Part shown: piece after piece, positions 17,717-25,645 of the stretch | Layout: each line of letters opens with the position of its first letter | Position numbering within the stretch: the first letter of the stretch is position 1 | Assembly (NCBI GenBank): GCA_944320765.1 | Contig: CALUIS010000010.1 | Coordinates: 43,522-107,521, forward strand | Reading direction: 5' to 3' | Origin: an uncultured Paraprevotella sp. | GTDB taxonomy: Bacteria; Bacteroidota; Bacteroidia; Bacteroidales; Bacteroidaceae | Length of the DNA: 64,000 nucleotides | The notes under the pieces: generated by a model | Seen by the model: the letters and a program-made list of their open reading frames with translations, nothing else | What the model was told of the DNA's origin: nothing | The model's database searches: none | Made by a program: the position numbers and the translations under genes

Positions 17717-18002
17717 TATTGCTGTCGGACACTCCCGGGGGCTTTGCGCCCCCGCCGTTTGGCGTCCCCCGCAGTGTTTTTCATAGTTTAGGGCTTGCGC
17801 CGAGAACCGAAAAACGTTGCGTTTCTATTTGGACACTTCAGTCAAAATTAAAATCAACTTTTAACCCGAGGCAATCTACATTCCCCCACTACAATCCTGA
17901 AACAACCATACTCCACGCCATCTCATCTCATTCATAATCCGTTATACATTTATAAAAGGAATATGAACAAAGAGAGAGCGAAAGCCCAAACAATCATCGA
18001 CA
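17717..18002. other. IS right end and flanking intergenic sequence
   Basis: Holds a GC palindrome (CGGGGGC, loop TTTG, then GCCCCCG, near 17737-17754), the outer IS terminal repeat ending at 17839, the direct repeat 17840-17854, and about 150 bp of AT-rich sequence without a supported gene. An ATG at 17959 with AAAAGGA upstream opens only about 40 codons that run antisense into the methyltransferase gene. Confidence 0.45.
17840..17854 (+). repeat. 15 bp direct repeat, right flank of the IS30 element
   Basis: Exact second copy of GTCAAAATTAAAATC, immediately outside the proposed right end of the element. Confidence 0.6.
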
Positions 18003-18710
18003 TCAAGGGTAAATCAGGAAGATGGCGGGAATCTTGGACAAATCCGGCAAGGGACGCTTCTTCCAGTCCTGTACCGTGCGGGTCTTGATGAACTCCTCCG
18101 GGCAGGTGATGCCGGCCGCCACGCAAAGGCGCGTCTGCGGACGGCAAGCCTGCAACAACGTGTCAAACAGTTTGGCATTGCGGTAAGGCGTCTCTATGAA
18201 AAGTTGGGTCTGATGCTCGGAATAGGCCCGTTGCTCCAATGCCTTGATGCGCCTGACGCGCTCCGGCGGGTCGATGGGGAGATAGCCGTTGAAAGCGAAA
18301 CTCTGCCCGTTGAAGCCGGAAGCCATCACGGCCAGAATCATGGACGACGGCCCCACCAATGGAACGACACGAAGCCCTTTGCGCTGGGCTATGGCCACCA
18401 CGTCGGCCCCCGGGTCGGCCACAGCCGGACAACCGGCCTCGGATATCACGCCCACCGGCAAACCTTGTTCCAACGGACGGAGATAAGCGGCGAACTGTTC
18501 CGGGGCAGCATGTTTCCCCATGGCAAAGAAAGTCAGCCCGTCAATGTCGATGTCCCGGTCCACCTTCTTCAGGAAACGGCGCGCCGAACGCACGTCTTCC
18601 ACAATGAAATGCTTGATGCCGCGGATGATTTCCGCATTATAATCCGGCAGGACACGCGACAAAGGCGTATCCCCCAACGTGACAGGTATCAAATAAAGAG
18701 CCGGCTCCAT
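18003..18710 (-). CDS. Tetrapyrrole-methylase-fold SAM-dependent methyltransferase (RsmI-like)
   Basis: A 235-residue protein with the corrin/porphyrin methylase fold, closest in layout to RsmI, the 16S rRNA C1402 ribose methyltransferase: an N-terminal YLIPVTLGD in place of the usual ATPIGN, then SEAGCPAVADPGADVV, PLVGPSSMILAVMASG and GYLP, then IETPYRN. The signature is diverged from canonical RsmI, so it may be a paralogue with another RNA target. The ATG at 18710 overlaps the stop of the gldB-like gene by one base (TGATG), implying coupling; the longer frame upstream is not used. Cytoplasmic. Confidence 0.8.
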   Translation of the reverse strand: MEPALYLIPVTLGDTPLSRVLPDYNAEIIRGIKHFIVEDVRSARRFLKKVDRDIDIDGLTFFAMGKHAAPEQFAAYLRPLEQGLPVGVISEAGCPAVADPGADVVAIAQRKGLRVVPLVGPSSMILAVMASGFNGQSFAFNGYLPIDPPERVRRIKALEQRAYSEHQTQLFIETPYRNAKLFDTLLQACRPQTRLCVAAGITCPEEFIKTRTVQDWKKRPLPDLSKIPAIFLIYP

Positions 18711-19729
18711 CACTTCTTCTTGTCTGACGGGTGATAACCCGATTCGCGAAGCATCTCCTTGTAATCGTCCATCCGGAGCAATTCTCCGATGGCCATATCC
18801 GGATGACGCTTCATATAATGGTCCACAATCTGCCCCCCCAGCCACAAGCCGATCTGGTCCGGACAGTCGTCACTGACATAAGGCGTATTGGCACGAGGCT
18901 CCATGAAATAACGAATCATCGTCAAGTCCGAAGAATCCAGCAGACCTTCTCCCGACAGATGCCTCCACACCTCCGCCTCATGCTGACGGAACCAACGGAC
19001 CCGTTCTTCACAGAATCCCACTTCCTCTTCCAAAGTGATATTCCGACAATGAGCGATCACCCAATGGATTTTCCCGAAATCCGAAATATAATCCAACAAG
19101 GTATAGACCCGCCCCTCCTGCAACGGATATTCGTGCGACAAATAGAAGAACAAGGCATCCGGCACCAAACGGCTCCGGTCCATGACACGCCGCTGATAGG
19201 CATGATAATACTTCTTGTACAAAGGATAATCTTTCCCCAGATATTTATCCAGACTGATGCCCAACAGGCTGTCTCCCACCACAATGCTTTGGTTCAGGCC
19301 GGAAATCTGGGCATACATGAAAGGTATCGTGAACGACGGATTGGCCTTCTTCACCTGATGGAACACGGAGAAGATTTCTTTCTCTTCGCCACTCAAGTCG
19401 GTATATTCGTTATGCACATCCTCCAACAAGACCTGCATCGTGGAGTCCAGATAAAAATCCCGCAAGCGTTGGTCGATATGGGCATCCTGAACGGAACCGA
19501 CAGCCAACACGTCCTCAATCAGCAAACGTGTCGGCACCGGATACTCCGTCTTCATCCGTTGGAGAGAAGAAAAACTGTTCAAAGAAACAAATTCATCCAC
19601 CAAACGGTCGTAACGGAAAATCTTCTCTTTCTTGCCAGAAAGACTGTCCCCCCACCAAGACGAAGGTGTCCACTGACAAGAAGAAAAAAACACAGTCAGG
19701 CTTATGAGTAAAATGAAAATCCGTCCCAA
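18710..19729 (-). CDS. GldB-like lipoprotein with a TTG start
   Basis: A 339-residue predicted lipoprotein: hydrophobic signal and lipobox FSSC (Cys18). The middle and C-terminal parts match the GldB-related family (DALFFYLSHEYPLQEGRVY, LLDYISDFGKIHWV, a late MGI-free QIGLWLGGQIVDHYM helix). GldB is a gliding-motility-associated lipoprotein in Flavobacteriia; homologues persist in non-gliding Bacteroidales with unknown function. The only start that includes the signal is TTG at 19729, because a stop (TAA) lies two codons upstream and the next ATG is deep in the protein. Promoter TACATTTG at 19756-19763. The downstream methyltransferase overlaps by one base. Confidence 0.8.
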   Translation of the reverse strand: MGRIFILLISLTVFFSSCQWTPSSWWGDSLSGKKEKIFRYDRLVDEFVSLNSFSSLQRMKTEYPVPTRLLIEDVLAVGSVQDAHIDQRLRDFYLDSTMQVLLEDVHNEYTDLSGEEKEIFSVFHQVKKANPSFTIPFMYAQISGLNQSIVVGDSLLGISLDKYLGKDYPLYKKYYHAYQRRVMDRSRLVPDALFFYLSHEYPLQEGRVYTLLDYISDFGKIHWVIAHCRNITLEEEVGFCEERVRWFRQHEAEVWRHLSGEGLLDSSDLTMIRYFMEPRANTPYVSDDCPDQIGLWLGGQIVDHYMKRHPDMAIGELLRMDDYKEMLRESGYHPSDKKK

Positions 19730-19755
19730 TGCTTATCTTTTGTTAAATCCGCATA

Positions 19756-19763
19756 CAAATGTA
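19756..19763 (-). promoter_or_regulatory. -7 element for the gldB-like gene
   Basis: TACATTTG on the minus strand, about 27 bp ahead of the TTG start at 19729. No clear upstream TTG at the right spacing. Confidence 0.5.
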
Positions 19764-19817
19764 CAAATAAATAGATTGTCAGCCAAACATTTTCCTAAAA
19801 AAAGCAAAAAAAGATGT

Positions 19818-20831
19818 TCAATGGAGCAGCTTTGAGTATATGCGACAGCCTTTGACGTAATAATCCCACAAAATGCTGAACGGAGCCTGCTCAGGAATAC
19901 ACCCTACAGTCGCAAGGGACAGATTCTCCTTCCGCGAAAGCACCAGGTACGGTTTCTGCCTCCTAAAATCCCGGCGGGCCTGAAACACGGCACGGAAAGA
20001 ACCATACTCGCCCTTCAACAAGAACTGCAAGGCCGCCAACCGATCCAGCCAGAAACGCCAGCGCATCACCGGCCTCAAACGGGACTCCGGCAGATTCTTA
20101 TAAAGCATATAGAGGTTGTTACGGAAATTCAGATAAGTCTTACGGGGATTCTCCTTGGGCAAAGTCCCCCCGCCCACATGGTAGACCACAGCCGAAGGCA
20201 CACAGGCGACACCATATCCCCGGCTGCGCAAACGCCAACAGAAATCAATCTCCTCCATGTGGGCAAAGAAACGTGCATCCAGCCCGCCGGCCTCACGATA
20301 CACGGCACTACGCACCATCAACGCCGCCCCCGTGGCCCAGAAGACAGAGGCTACCGCATCATACTGTCCTTGGTCGGCCTCCACCGTCCCGAGAATCCGC
20401 CCCCGGCAATATGGATACCCCAAAGCATCCATATACCCCCCGGCCGCCCCGGCGTACTCGAACTTGTCCGGCTCGTGCCAACTCATGACCTTAGGCTGGC
20501 AGGCCGCCACGGCCGGATGGGAGTCCATATAACCCACCATAGGCTTCAGCCAGTCATCCTTCACTTCCACATCCGAATTCAACAACACATAATATTCCGC
20601 CTCTATGCGCGACAAGGCCTGGTTGTACCCCTCGGCAAACCCATAATTCCGGTCCAGCAAAATCGTGTCCACGCGAGGGTATTCTTCCGCCAGCCATGAC
20701 AAGGAACCGTCCGTGGAAGCATTGTCGGCCACATAGACCCGCCCACGCGTATGAGCCAGCACGCCCGGAAGGAAACGGCGCAGCATTGCCTCGCCGTTCC
20801 AATTCAAAATCACTACCGCCACTTTATCCAT
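19818..20831 (-). CDS. Family 2 glycosyltransferase
   Basis: A 337-residue GT-A fold glycosyltransferase. The nucleotide-sugar-binding start VVILNWNGEAMLRRFLPGVL, the DNASTDGS loop, the metal-binding-type LLNSDVEV and the acceptor-side MEEIDFCWRLRSRGY (ED-like motif) are all present. A late hydrophobic-basic segment may associate with the membrane. It resembles rhamnosyl- or other dTDP/UDP-sugar transferases of cell surface glycans, but the donor is not deducible. I used the ATG at 20831 rather than the GTG one codon upstream. It follows mtaB by about 16 bp and is probably co-transcribed with it. Confidence 0.9.
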   Translation of the reverse strand: MDKVAVVILNWNGEAMLRRFLPGVLAHTRGRVYVADNASTDGSLSWLAEEYPRVDTILLDRNYGFAEGYNQALSRIEAEYYVLLNSDVEVKDDWLKPMVGYMDSHPAVAACQPKVMSWHEPDKFEYAGAAGGYMDALGYPYCRGRILGTVEADQGQYDAVASVFWATGAALMVRSAVYREAGGLDARFFAHMEEIDFCWRLRSRGYGVACVPSAVVYHVGGGTLPKENPRKTYLNFRNNLYMLYKNLPESRLRPVMRWRFWLDRLAALQFLLKGEYGSFRAVFQARRDFRRQKPYLVLSRKENLSLATVGCIPEQAPFSILWDYYVKGCRIYSKLLH

Positions 20832-20847
20832 CACACTCCCCTCCTAT

Positions 20848-22191
20848 TTATAACAAGGTGGCACGAAGGGCCGAACGGCCGGCGTTGAAATCTTCCAGAC
20901 GGACACGCACGATGCGATTGTCCCAATCTCCCTTGAGCGGCAACTCCACACGGATATAATTTCCCGTGAAACCGTGCATCACCCCTCTGGTCCTGGACTT
21001 TTCCAACAAGACTTCGGCCTCGCGTCCGATATGTTTCCGATAAAAAGCCTCCCACTTAGCTTGGGACAAATCCAGCAACCGCTGGCTGCGTCGGTGTTTC
21101 TCCTCTGGCGACACCTTGTGGGGAATCTTCAAGGCCATCGTCCCCGGTCGCTCCGAATAACTGAACACATGAAGTTGGCTGACATCCAAGCTTTCTATAA
21201 AACGGCAAGCTTCCTCGAAGCAGTCCTCAGTCTCCCCTCTCGTTCCCACAATCACATCCACACCGATAAAAGCATCCGGCATGAGCGCCTTCACCCGCGC
21301 CACCTTGTCCGCAAAAAACGCGGTGGTATACCGGCGATGCATCAACTTCAGGACCGCATCACTCCCGCTTTGCAACGGGATATGGAAATGGGGCATGAAA
21401 GCACGGGAAGCCGCACAAAACTCCAGCACCTCGTCTGTCAGCAGATTCGGTTCGATGGAAGATATGCGGTAACGGGCTATCCCCTCCACACGGTCGAGAG
21501 CCTTCAGCAGGTCCAAAAACGCCTCCCCCGTAGTCTTTCCGAAATCACCGATGTTCACGCCGGTCAGTACGATCTCCCGTCCTCCTGCGGAAGCCACCTC
21601 TTCCGCCTGACGCACCAAGGATTCGATGCTTCCGTTACGGCTCCGGCCGCGGGCATACGGAATGGTACAATAAGTGCAATAATAATCGCAGCCGTCCTGA
21701 ACTTTCAAGAAATAACGGGTACGGTCACCACAAGAACAGGAAGGCATGAACGTACGGATATCCTTCGCCGATACCGCATGAACCTCATGGCAGGCATTTC
21801 CCCAATCCCGTCCTTCCGTCACATGCGGCAGACGTTCTGCCAAATAATGCAGAATCTCCCCTTTCTGTTCCGCCCCCAAAACCAGATCCACCCCATCAAT
21901 GGATGCCACCTGCTCCGGCTTAAGCTGGGCATAACAACCCGTTACCACCACAAAAGCCCCCGGATGCTGCCTCACCAACTTGTGGATAGCCTGACGGCAC
22001 TTATGGTCGGCCACCTCGGTCACCGAACAAGTGTTCACCACACAGATGTCGGCCTTTTCACCTTCCTTCACCGTCTCCACGCCAGCTTGCCCTAACAGTT
22101 TCCCCACCGTGGAAGTCTCAGCAAAGTTCAGCTTGCACCCCAATGTGAAATAAGCGGCCTTCTTTCCCTCAAAAACAGACGTTTCTGCCAT
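20848..22191 (-). CDS. mtaB: tRNA t6A37 methylthiotransferase MtaB
   Basis: A 447-residue radical SAM methylthiotransferase that converts N6-threonylcarbamoyladenosine at tRNA position 37 to its 2-methylthio form. The N-terminal UPF0004 domain has the three cluster cysteines Cys19 (LGCKLN), Cys55 (NTCSVTE) and Cys86 (TGCYAQ); the radical SAM cluster is Cys168-x3-Cys172-x2-Cys175 (GCDYYCTYC). A TRAM-like C-terminal region follows near 385-445. The CKLN form of the first motif and overall length favour MtaB over MiaB or RimO. Promoter -7 element at 22235-22242. Confidence 0.95.
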   Translation of the reverse strand: MAETSVFEGKKAAYFTLGCKLNFAETSTVGKLLGQAGVETVKEGEKADICVVNTCSVTEVADHKCRQAIHKLVRQHPGAFVVVTGCYAQLKPEQVASIDGVDLVLGAEQKGEILHYLAERLPHVTEGRDWGNACHEVHAVSAKDIRTFMPSCSCGDRTRYFLKVQDGCDYYCTYCTIPYARGRSRNGSIESLVRQAEEVASAGGREIVLTGVNIGDFGKTTGEAFLDLLKALDRVEGIARYRISSIEPNLLTDEVLEFCAASRAFMPHFHIPLQSGSDAVLKLMHRRYTTAFFADKVARVKALMPDAFIGVDVIVGTRGETEDCFEEACRFIESLDVSQLHVFSYSERPGTMALKIPHKVSPEEKHRRSQRLLDLSQAKWEAFYRKHIGREAEVLLEKSRTRGVMHGFTGNYIRVELPLKGDWDNRIVRVRLEDFNAGRSALRATLL

Positions 22192-22234
22192 ATACCTATT
22201 ATATTATAGCCTGCACATTATTAAGAAAACGTTG

Positions 22235-22242
22235 CAAAGTTA
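22235..22242 (-). promoter_or_regulatory. -7 element for mtaB
   Basis: TAACTTTG on the minus strand, about 45 bp ahead of the mtaB ATG at 22191. Confidence 0.5.
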
Positions 22243-22381
22243 CACATTTCCATGAGAAATACAGCCTCCACTTAAAAAATTAACACAACACAAGTTTCTG
22301 ATTCATTGCATATTATACTCAACATAAAAAAACACGCCAAAAAAAACGAGGGTAAAGTGTACAACATATCAAAAAAGTATA

Positions 22382-22389
22382 TACCTTTG
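22382..22389 (+). promoter_or_regulatory. -7 element for the small acidic lipoprotein
   Basis: TACCTTTG, a perfect TAnnTTTG match, about 50 bp ahead of the ATG at 22441 in a very AT-rich region, suggesting strong expression. Confidence 0.6.
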
Positions 22390-22440
22390 CAGTGTTTTAA
22401 TAAGCAATTGATTGTTTTACAGATTTAAAAAGCAAAAAAA

Positions 22441-22650
22441 ATGAAAAAGTTAGCATTTATGTTCGTAGCTTTCGCAGCTATTTCTTTCGCTTCTTGCGGT
22501 AACAAGACTTCTCAGGCTGAAACTGCAGCTGACACTGACTCTGTAGCCGTTGAGGAAGTTGTTGTAGAAGAAGTTGCCGACAGCACAGTAGCTGATAGCG
22601 CTGTTGTTGATAGCGCCGCAGCTGAAGCTGCCGCTCCCGAAGCTGAGTAA
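22441..22650 (+). CDS. Small Ala/Val/Glu-rich acidic lipoprotein
   Basis: A 69-residue protein. Residues 1-19 are a lipoprotein signal with lipobox FASC (Cys19); the rest is a low-complexity acidic tail of Ala, Val, Glu, Asp and Ser (EEVVVEEVADSTVADSAVV). Codon choice is strongly biased to GCT, GTT and GTA, unlike the GC-rich neighbours, which is typical of highly expressed genes. A perfect -7 box upstream and a strong terminator downstream make it a single-gene transcript. No function is known to me; a highly abundant envelope lipoprotein is the plain reading. Confidence 0.8.
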   Translation: MKKLAFMFVAFAAISFASCGNKTSQAETAADTDSVAVEEVVVEEVADSTVADSAVVDSAAAEAAAPEAE

Positions 22651-22665
22651 TTCAAGCCACGGACT

Positions 22666-22709
22666 TAAAAAGAAAAGAGGCCATGCTCACCGCATGGCCT
22701 TTCTTTTTG
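22666..22709 (+). terminator. Intrinsic terminator of the small lipoprotein gene
   Basis: AGGCCATGC, loop TCACC, GCATGGCCT, then TTCTTTTT, preceded by a matching A-rich arm. Ends the transcript of 22441-22650. Confidence 0.85.
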
Positions 22710-22838
22710 CCCTTTTCGCGCCAACCTCAAATCCAACCAGCCACATAAAAAAAAGAAGAACACCCACTTCAGTATGGATGTTCCCCTCATTTTATCAACA
22801 CACAATTAAAATCGCACTCGATAATACAAAATCGGCAC

Positions 22839-23285
22839 TTATGCCTCTTCTGCCACCACCTCGAAAGGTATTTCGACAGAAACTTCCTTGTGCAGATTGA
22901 CCGTAGCCTGATAAGAACCCACGGCTTTCACATCTTTCACCACAATCCGCTTGCGGTCGATTTCAAAGCCCAGCTTCTTCAGCTCATCCGCGATTTGCAA
23001 GCTGTTCACAGAGCCATAAACGACACCCGTCGCGCTGACTTTCGTAGGAATCGTCAACGAAACGCCGTTCATCTTCTCAGCCAAAGCCAACGCATCATTC
23101 TTGATTTTCTCCAACTTATGAGCGCGCTGCTTCAACTCTTCCGCCAACATCTTGCGGGCAGACTCAGAAGCAATCACAGCCTTTCCGGTAGGAATAAGGT
23201 AATTGCGGCCATAACCCGACTTCACTTCCACAATGTCGTTCTTGTAGCCCAAACCTACAACATCTTCTTTCAATATGAGTTCCAT
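22839..23285 (-). CDS. rplI: 50S ribosomal protein L9
   Basis: A 148-residue ribosomal protein. The N-terminal globular domain is typical (MELILKEDVVGLGYKNDIVEVKSGYGRNYLIP), followed by the long connecting helix (about 41-75) and the C-terminal domain. It binds 23S rRNA at the base of the L1 stalk. It is the last gene of the rpsF-rpsR-rplI operon, 19 bp after rpsR. Confidence 0.97.
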   Translation of the reverse strand: MELILKEDVVGLGYKNDIVEVKSGYGRNYLIPTGKAVIASESARKMLAEELKQRAHKLEKIKNDALALAEKMNGVSLTIPTKVSATGVVYGSVNSLQIADELKKLGFEIDRKRIVVKDVKAVGSYQATVNLHKEVSVEIPFEVVAEEA

Positions 23286-23304
23286 ACTTATTCCTCCTTA
23301 TAAA

Positions 23305-23571
23305 TTATTTCATCAAATCGGTTACGAATGGAAGAAGTGCCAAGTGACGGGCCCTCTTGACAGCCTGAGCCACGCGACGCTGATACTTCAAAGAAGTACC
23401 CGTAATGCGACGGGGCAGAATCTTCCCCTGCTCATTCAAAAACTTCTTCAGGAATTCGGGATCCTTATAGTCGATATACTTGATACCGCTCTTCTTGAAA
23501 CGGCAGTATTTCTTCTTCTTCACGTCGACGGTCGGCGGAGTCAAATATCTGATTTCTGATTGCTGTGCCAT
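23305..23571 (-). CDS. rpsR: 30S ribosomal protein S18
   Basis: An 88-residue basic protein with the S18 core ([51 protein letters not shown]). It pairs with S6 on the small-subunit platform, and its gene lies 3 bp after rpsF. Confidence 0.97.
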   Translation of the reverse strand: MAQQSEIRYLTPPTVDVKKKKYCRFKKSGIKYIDYKDPEFLKKFLNEQGKILPRRITGTSLKYQRRVAQAVKRARHLALLPFVTDLMK

Positions 23572-23574
23572 GAT

Positions 23575-23916
23575 TTAATCCTCCTTTTTAACTTTGTTAT
23601 TTCTTCTCTTCTCAGCATATTCTGCTGCGTACTTCTCCATCTTTACAACCAAGAAACGAAGCACTTTCTCGTCACGACGGAAGTTCACCTCCAACGTCTT
23701 AATCACTTCCGGCTGAGCCTTGAACTCCAACAGGACATAGAATCCGGTGGACTTCTTCTCAATGGCATAAGCCAACTTCTTCAGGCCCCAGTTCTCCTCA
23801 TTGATGATTTCCGCACCGTTGTCGGTAAGGATACCCTTGAACTTGGCGACCGCTTCCTTCATCTGATCGTCAGACAAAACGGGAGTTAAAATGAAAACGG
23901 TTTCGTATTGATTCAT
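23575..23916 (-). CDS. rpsF: 30S ribosomal protein S6
   Basis: A 113-residue protein with the S6 ferredoxin-like fold ([37 protein letters not shown]) and a charged C-terminal tail. First gene of rpsF-rpsR-rplI, read from the promoter at 23962-23993. Confidence 0.97.
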   Translation of the reverse strand: MNQYETVFILTPVLSDDQMKEAVAKFKGILTDNGAEIINEENWGLKKLAYAIEKKSTGFYVLLEFKAQPEVIKTLEVNFRRDEKVLRFLVVKMEKYAAEYAEKRRNNKVKKED

Positions 23917-23961
23917 AATACGTTAAATAAATAATTAATACTGTTATGCAAAAATGCGGTG

Positions 23962-23993
23962 CAAAATTACGGTTTTATCCGCTTTCTTGCAAA
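23962..23993 (-). promoter_or_regulatory. Promoter of rpsF-rpsR-rplI
   Basis: Minus strand: TTTG (23993-23990), 20 bp spacer, TAATTTTG (23969-23962), about 46 bp ahead of the rpsF ATG. A near-ideal Bacteroidota promoter for a ribosomal operon. Confidence 0.75.
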
Positions 23994-24108
23994 TTTTTCG
24001 GATAATAATTCGCGGAAATCCGGCCACGGCACTCACAAAAGACAAAAATCCACGTAAGTTTAATGAATTTTAAGGCAAACGCACGACCGCAGTCTCTAAG
24101 AAATGTCC

Positions 24109-24116
24109 TACCTTTG
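24109..24116 (+). promoter_or_regulatory. -7 element for the marR gene
   Basis: TACCTTTG, 15 bp ahead of the ATG at 24132; the transcript leader would be only about 10 nt. Confidence 0.55.
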
Positions 24117-24131
24117 TAAGACAGAACAAAT

Positions 24132-24587
24132 ATGAAAGACATGAGCGAACAGTTCAACTTTGATATCAAACTTATTTTTGCCATCTTGAACGGAAAGGTA
24201 TCGGCTGCCATCAACCGCAAGCTCTACCGCAACTTCAGACAATATGATGTGGACCTTACTCCGGAACAATGGACCGTACTGTTATACCTGTGGGAAAAGG
24301 ACGGTGTCACCCAGCAGGAACTCTGCAACGCGACCTTCAAAGACAAGCCCAGCATGACCCGACTGATTGACAATATGGAGCGGCTGAACCTTGTGGTGCG
24401 GATTGCGGGAAAGACAGACCGGAGAATCAACCTTGTCCACCTGACCAAAAGGGGGCGTGACCTGGAAGAGAAATCAAGGTTCGTGGCCAACAAGACCCTC
24501 AAGGAGGCCCTGAAAGGACTGAGCATAGAAGAATTGAGCGTCAGCCAAGAGGTATTAAGGAAAGTATTTTCAAATACCAAAGACTAA
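24132..24587 (+). CDS. MarR family transcriptional regulator
   Basis: A 151-residue DNA-binding protein. The winged helix region is clear: LTPEQWTVLLYLWEKDGVTQQEL, then the recognition helix KPSMTRLIDNME, then the wing KTDRRINLVHLT. N- and C-terminal helices would form the dimer interface. MarR proteins usually repress nearby genes and respond to small ligands; the neighbours here (a 58-residue membrane protein and RprXY) give no clear target. A second in-frame ATG lies at 24141. Confidence 0.93.
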   Translation: MKDMSEQFNFDIKLIFAILNGKVSAAINRKLYRNFRQYDVDLTPEQWTVLLYLWEKDGVTQQELCNATFKDKPSMTRLIDNMERLNLVVRIAGKTDRRINLVHLTKRGRDLEEKSRFVANKTLKEALKGLSIEELSVSQEVLRKVFSNTKD

Positions 24588-24621
24588 AATCCGCCTTTCT
24601 TGTCTTTTTTTCCATAAAAAG

Positions 24622-24653
24622 TTTCGGCATTTAAAGAATTATGCGTTAATTTG
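24622..24653 (+). promoter_or_regulatory. Possible promoter of the 58-residue membrane protein
   Basis: TTTC (24622-24625), 20 bp spacer, TTAATTTG (24646-24653), one mismatch in each box. It would give a leader of about 35 nt to the ATG at 24693. Confidence 0.45.
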
Positions 24654-24692
24654 TAGGCCGAATAAAGGAAAACATAAAAAAAGAAACATACG

Positions 24693-24869
24693 ATGAACAG
24701 TTTTTTGAAGAATTTAGGTATCCTCATGATTGTGTTGGGAACTGTAGTGTTGGTCCTGAGTTATGTATGCAACTGGCTGGATTACAACTGGCCTAACGGA
24801 TTGGCGTTGTTGGCCATCATCGCCGGCATCATCGTCCATATCATCATGAACAAAAAGATACAGGATTAA
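24693..24869 (+). CDS. 58-residue small inner-membrane protein
   Basis: ATG at 24693 to TAA at 24867-24869 encodes a 58-residue protein with two hydrophobic segments (about 8-26, LGILMIVLGTVVLVLSYV, and 38-52, GLALLAIIAGIIVHII) joined by a short polar turn (CNWLDYNWPNG). Such small two-helix proteins are conserved in Bacteroides but have no assigned role that I know. It has a plausible promoter at 24622-24653 and a very strong terminator 2 bp after its stop, so it is a real single-gene unit. It lies between marR and the convergent rprY gene. Confidence 0.75.
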   Translation: MNSFLKNLGILMIVLGTVVLVLSYVCNWLDYNWPNGLALLAIIAGIIVHIIMNKKIQD

Positions 24870-24870
24870 A

Positions 24871-24912
24871 AAAAGCAATCCCCCGGACCTGCAAGGCCGG
24901 GGGATTGCTTTT
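24871..24912. terminator. Strong bidirectional terminator
   Basis: AAAAGCAATCCCCCGG, a 10 nt loop, CCGGGGGATTGCTTTT: a perfect 16 bp stem with A and T flanks, serving both the 58-residue membrane protein gene and the convergent rprY. Confidence 0.88.
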
Positions 24913-24931
24913 AGCATGGCCTCTATTTCCC

Positions 24932-25645
24932 TTACTCCTCATCCGTGGGGACAATCAGGCGATATCCCTTCCCGTGGACATTGTTAATCTCAATGGAGGG
25001 GTCGTCTTTCAGGTGCTTGCGCAGCTTGGTGATGTACACATCCATGCTCCGGGCATTGAAATAGTTGTCATCAATCCAAATGGTCTTCAAGGCCAGTTCA
25101 CGCTGCAACACATCATTGGCGTGGGCACACAGCAAAGACAACAGTTCGCTTTCCTTTGTCGTCAGTTTGGTCTGCTTGTCGCCGATGGCCAGAATCTGGC
25201 GTTGCGTATCAAACGTGAACTTACCCAATTTGTACATATTGGTCTCTTTTACCTTCTTCCCTTTCACGCGACGCAAGATGGCCTCCATGCGGAACACCAG
25301 TTCCTCCATGGAGAACGGCTTGGTGATATAGTCATCCGCCCCAATCTTGAAACCGTCAAAGACATCTTCTTTCAGATTCTTGGCCGTGAGGAAAATAATA
25401 GGTACTTCTGAATTCACCTGACGGATTTCCTGTGCCAACTGGAAACCATCCTTCTTCGGCATCATCACATCCAGCACGCACATCTCGTAACGGTTCTTCA
25501 GAAACGCACGGTAACCGACTTCCCCGTCTGGGCAAAGATCAGCCTCATACCCCTTGGCCTGCAGATACTCTCTCAGCAACATGCCCAGACTCTCGTCGTC
25601 TTCGCACAACAATATACGCAATTTCTCTTCCATAATCTTTATCAT
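24932..25645 (-). CDS. rprY: Response regulator RprY (OmpR/PhoB family)
   Basis: A 237-residue two-component regulator. The receiver domain has the acidic pair CEDDES, phospho-acceptor Asp59 (VLDVMMPKKDG) and Lys in TKPFS; the C-terminal winged helix ends in the PhoB-type pattern MDVYITKLRKHL...VHGKGYRL. It matches RprY of Bacteroides, the partner of RprX. The ATG at 25645 overlaps the rprX stop (ATGA), and a second ATG lies four codons in; I keep the overlapping start because coupling is usual for such pairs. Confidence 0.93.
   Translation of the reverse strand: MIKIMEEKLRILLCEDDESLGMLLREYLQAKGYEADLCPDGEVGYRAFLKNRYEMCVLDVMMPKKDGFQLAQEIRQVNSEVPIIFLTAKNLKEDVFDGFKIGADDYITKPFSMEELVFRMEAILRRVKGKKVKETNMYKLGKFTFDTQRQILAIGDKQTKLTTKESELLSLLCAHANDVLQRELALKTIWIDDNYFNARSMDVYITKLRKHLKDDPSIEINNVHGKGYRLIVPTDEE

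Larger units (their letters stand above)
16673..17839 (-). mobile_element. IS30-family insertion sequence (about 1.17 kb)
   Basis: The element carries one frameshifted transposase gene. Its ends are proposed from imperfect terminal inverted repeats: TGTAGAGCCCAACAG at 16673 on the plus strand against TGAAGTGTCCAAATAG read from 17839 on the minus strand, with matches continuing through AAAnGCAAnGTT. The resulting length, 1167 bp, fits IS30-family elements such as those known in Bacteroides. Exact 15 bp direct repeats flank these ends. A TTCG-loop terminator inside the right end would shield the transposase from outside transcription. Confidence 0.75.

Noticed and set aside
17959..18084. Short ORF (about 41 codons) on the plus strand with a purine-rich stretch before its ATG
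   Set aside because: It runs antisense into the methyltransferase gene and has no recognisable pattern or promoter box.
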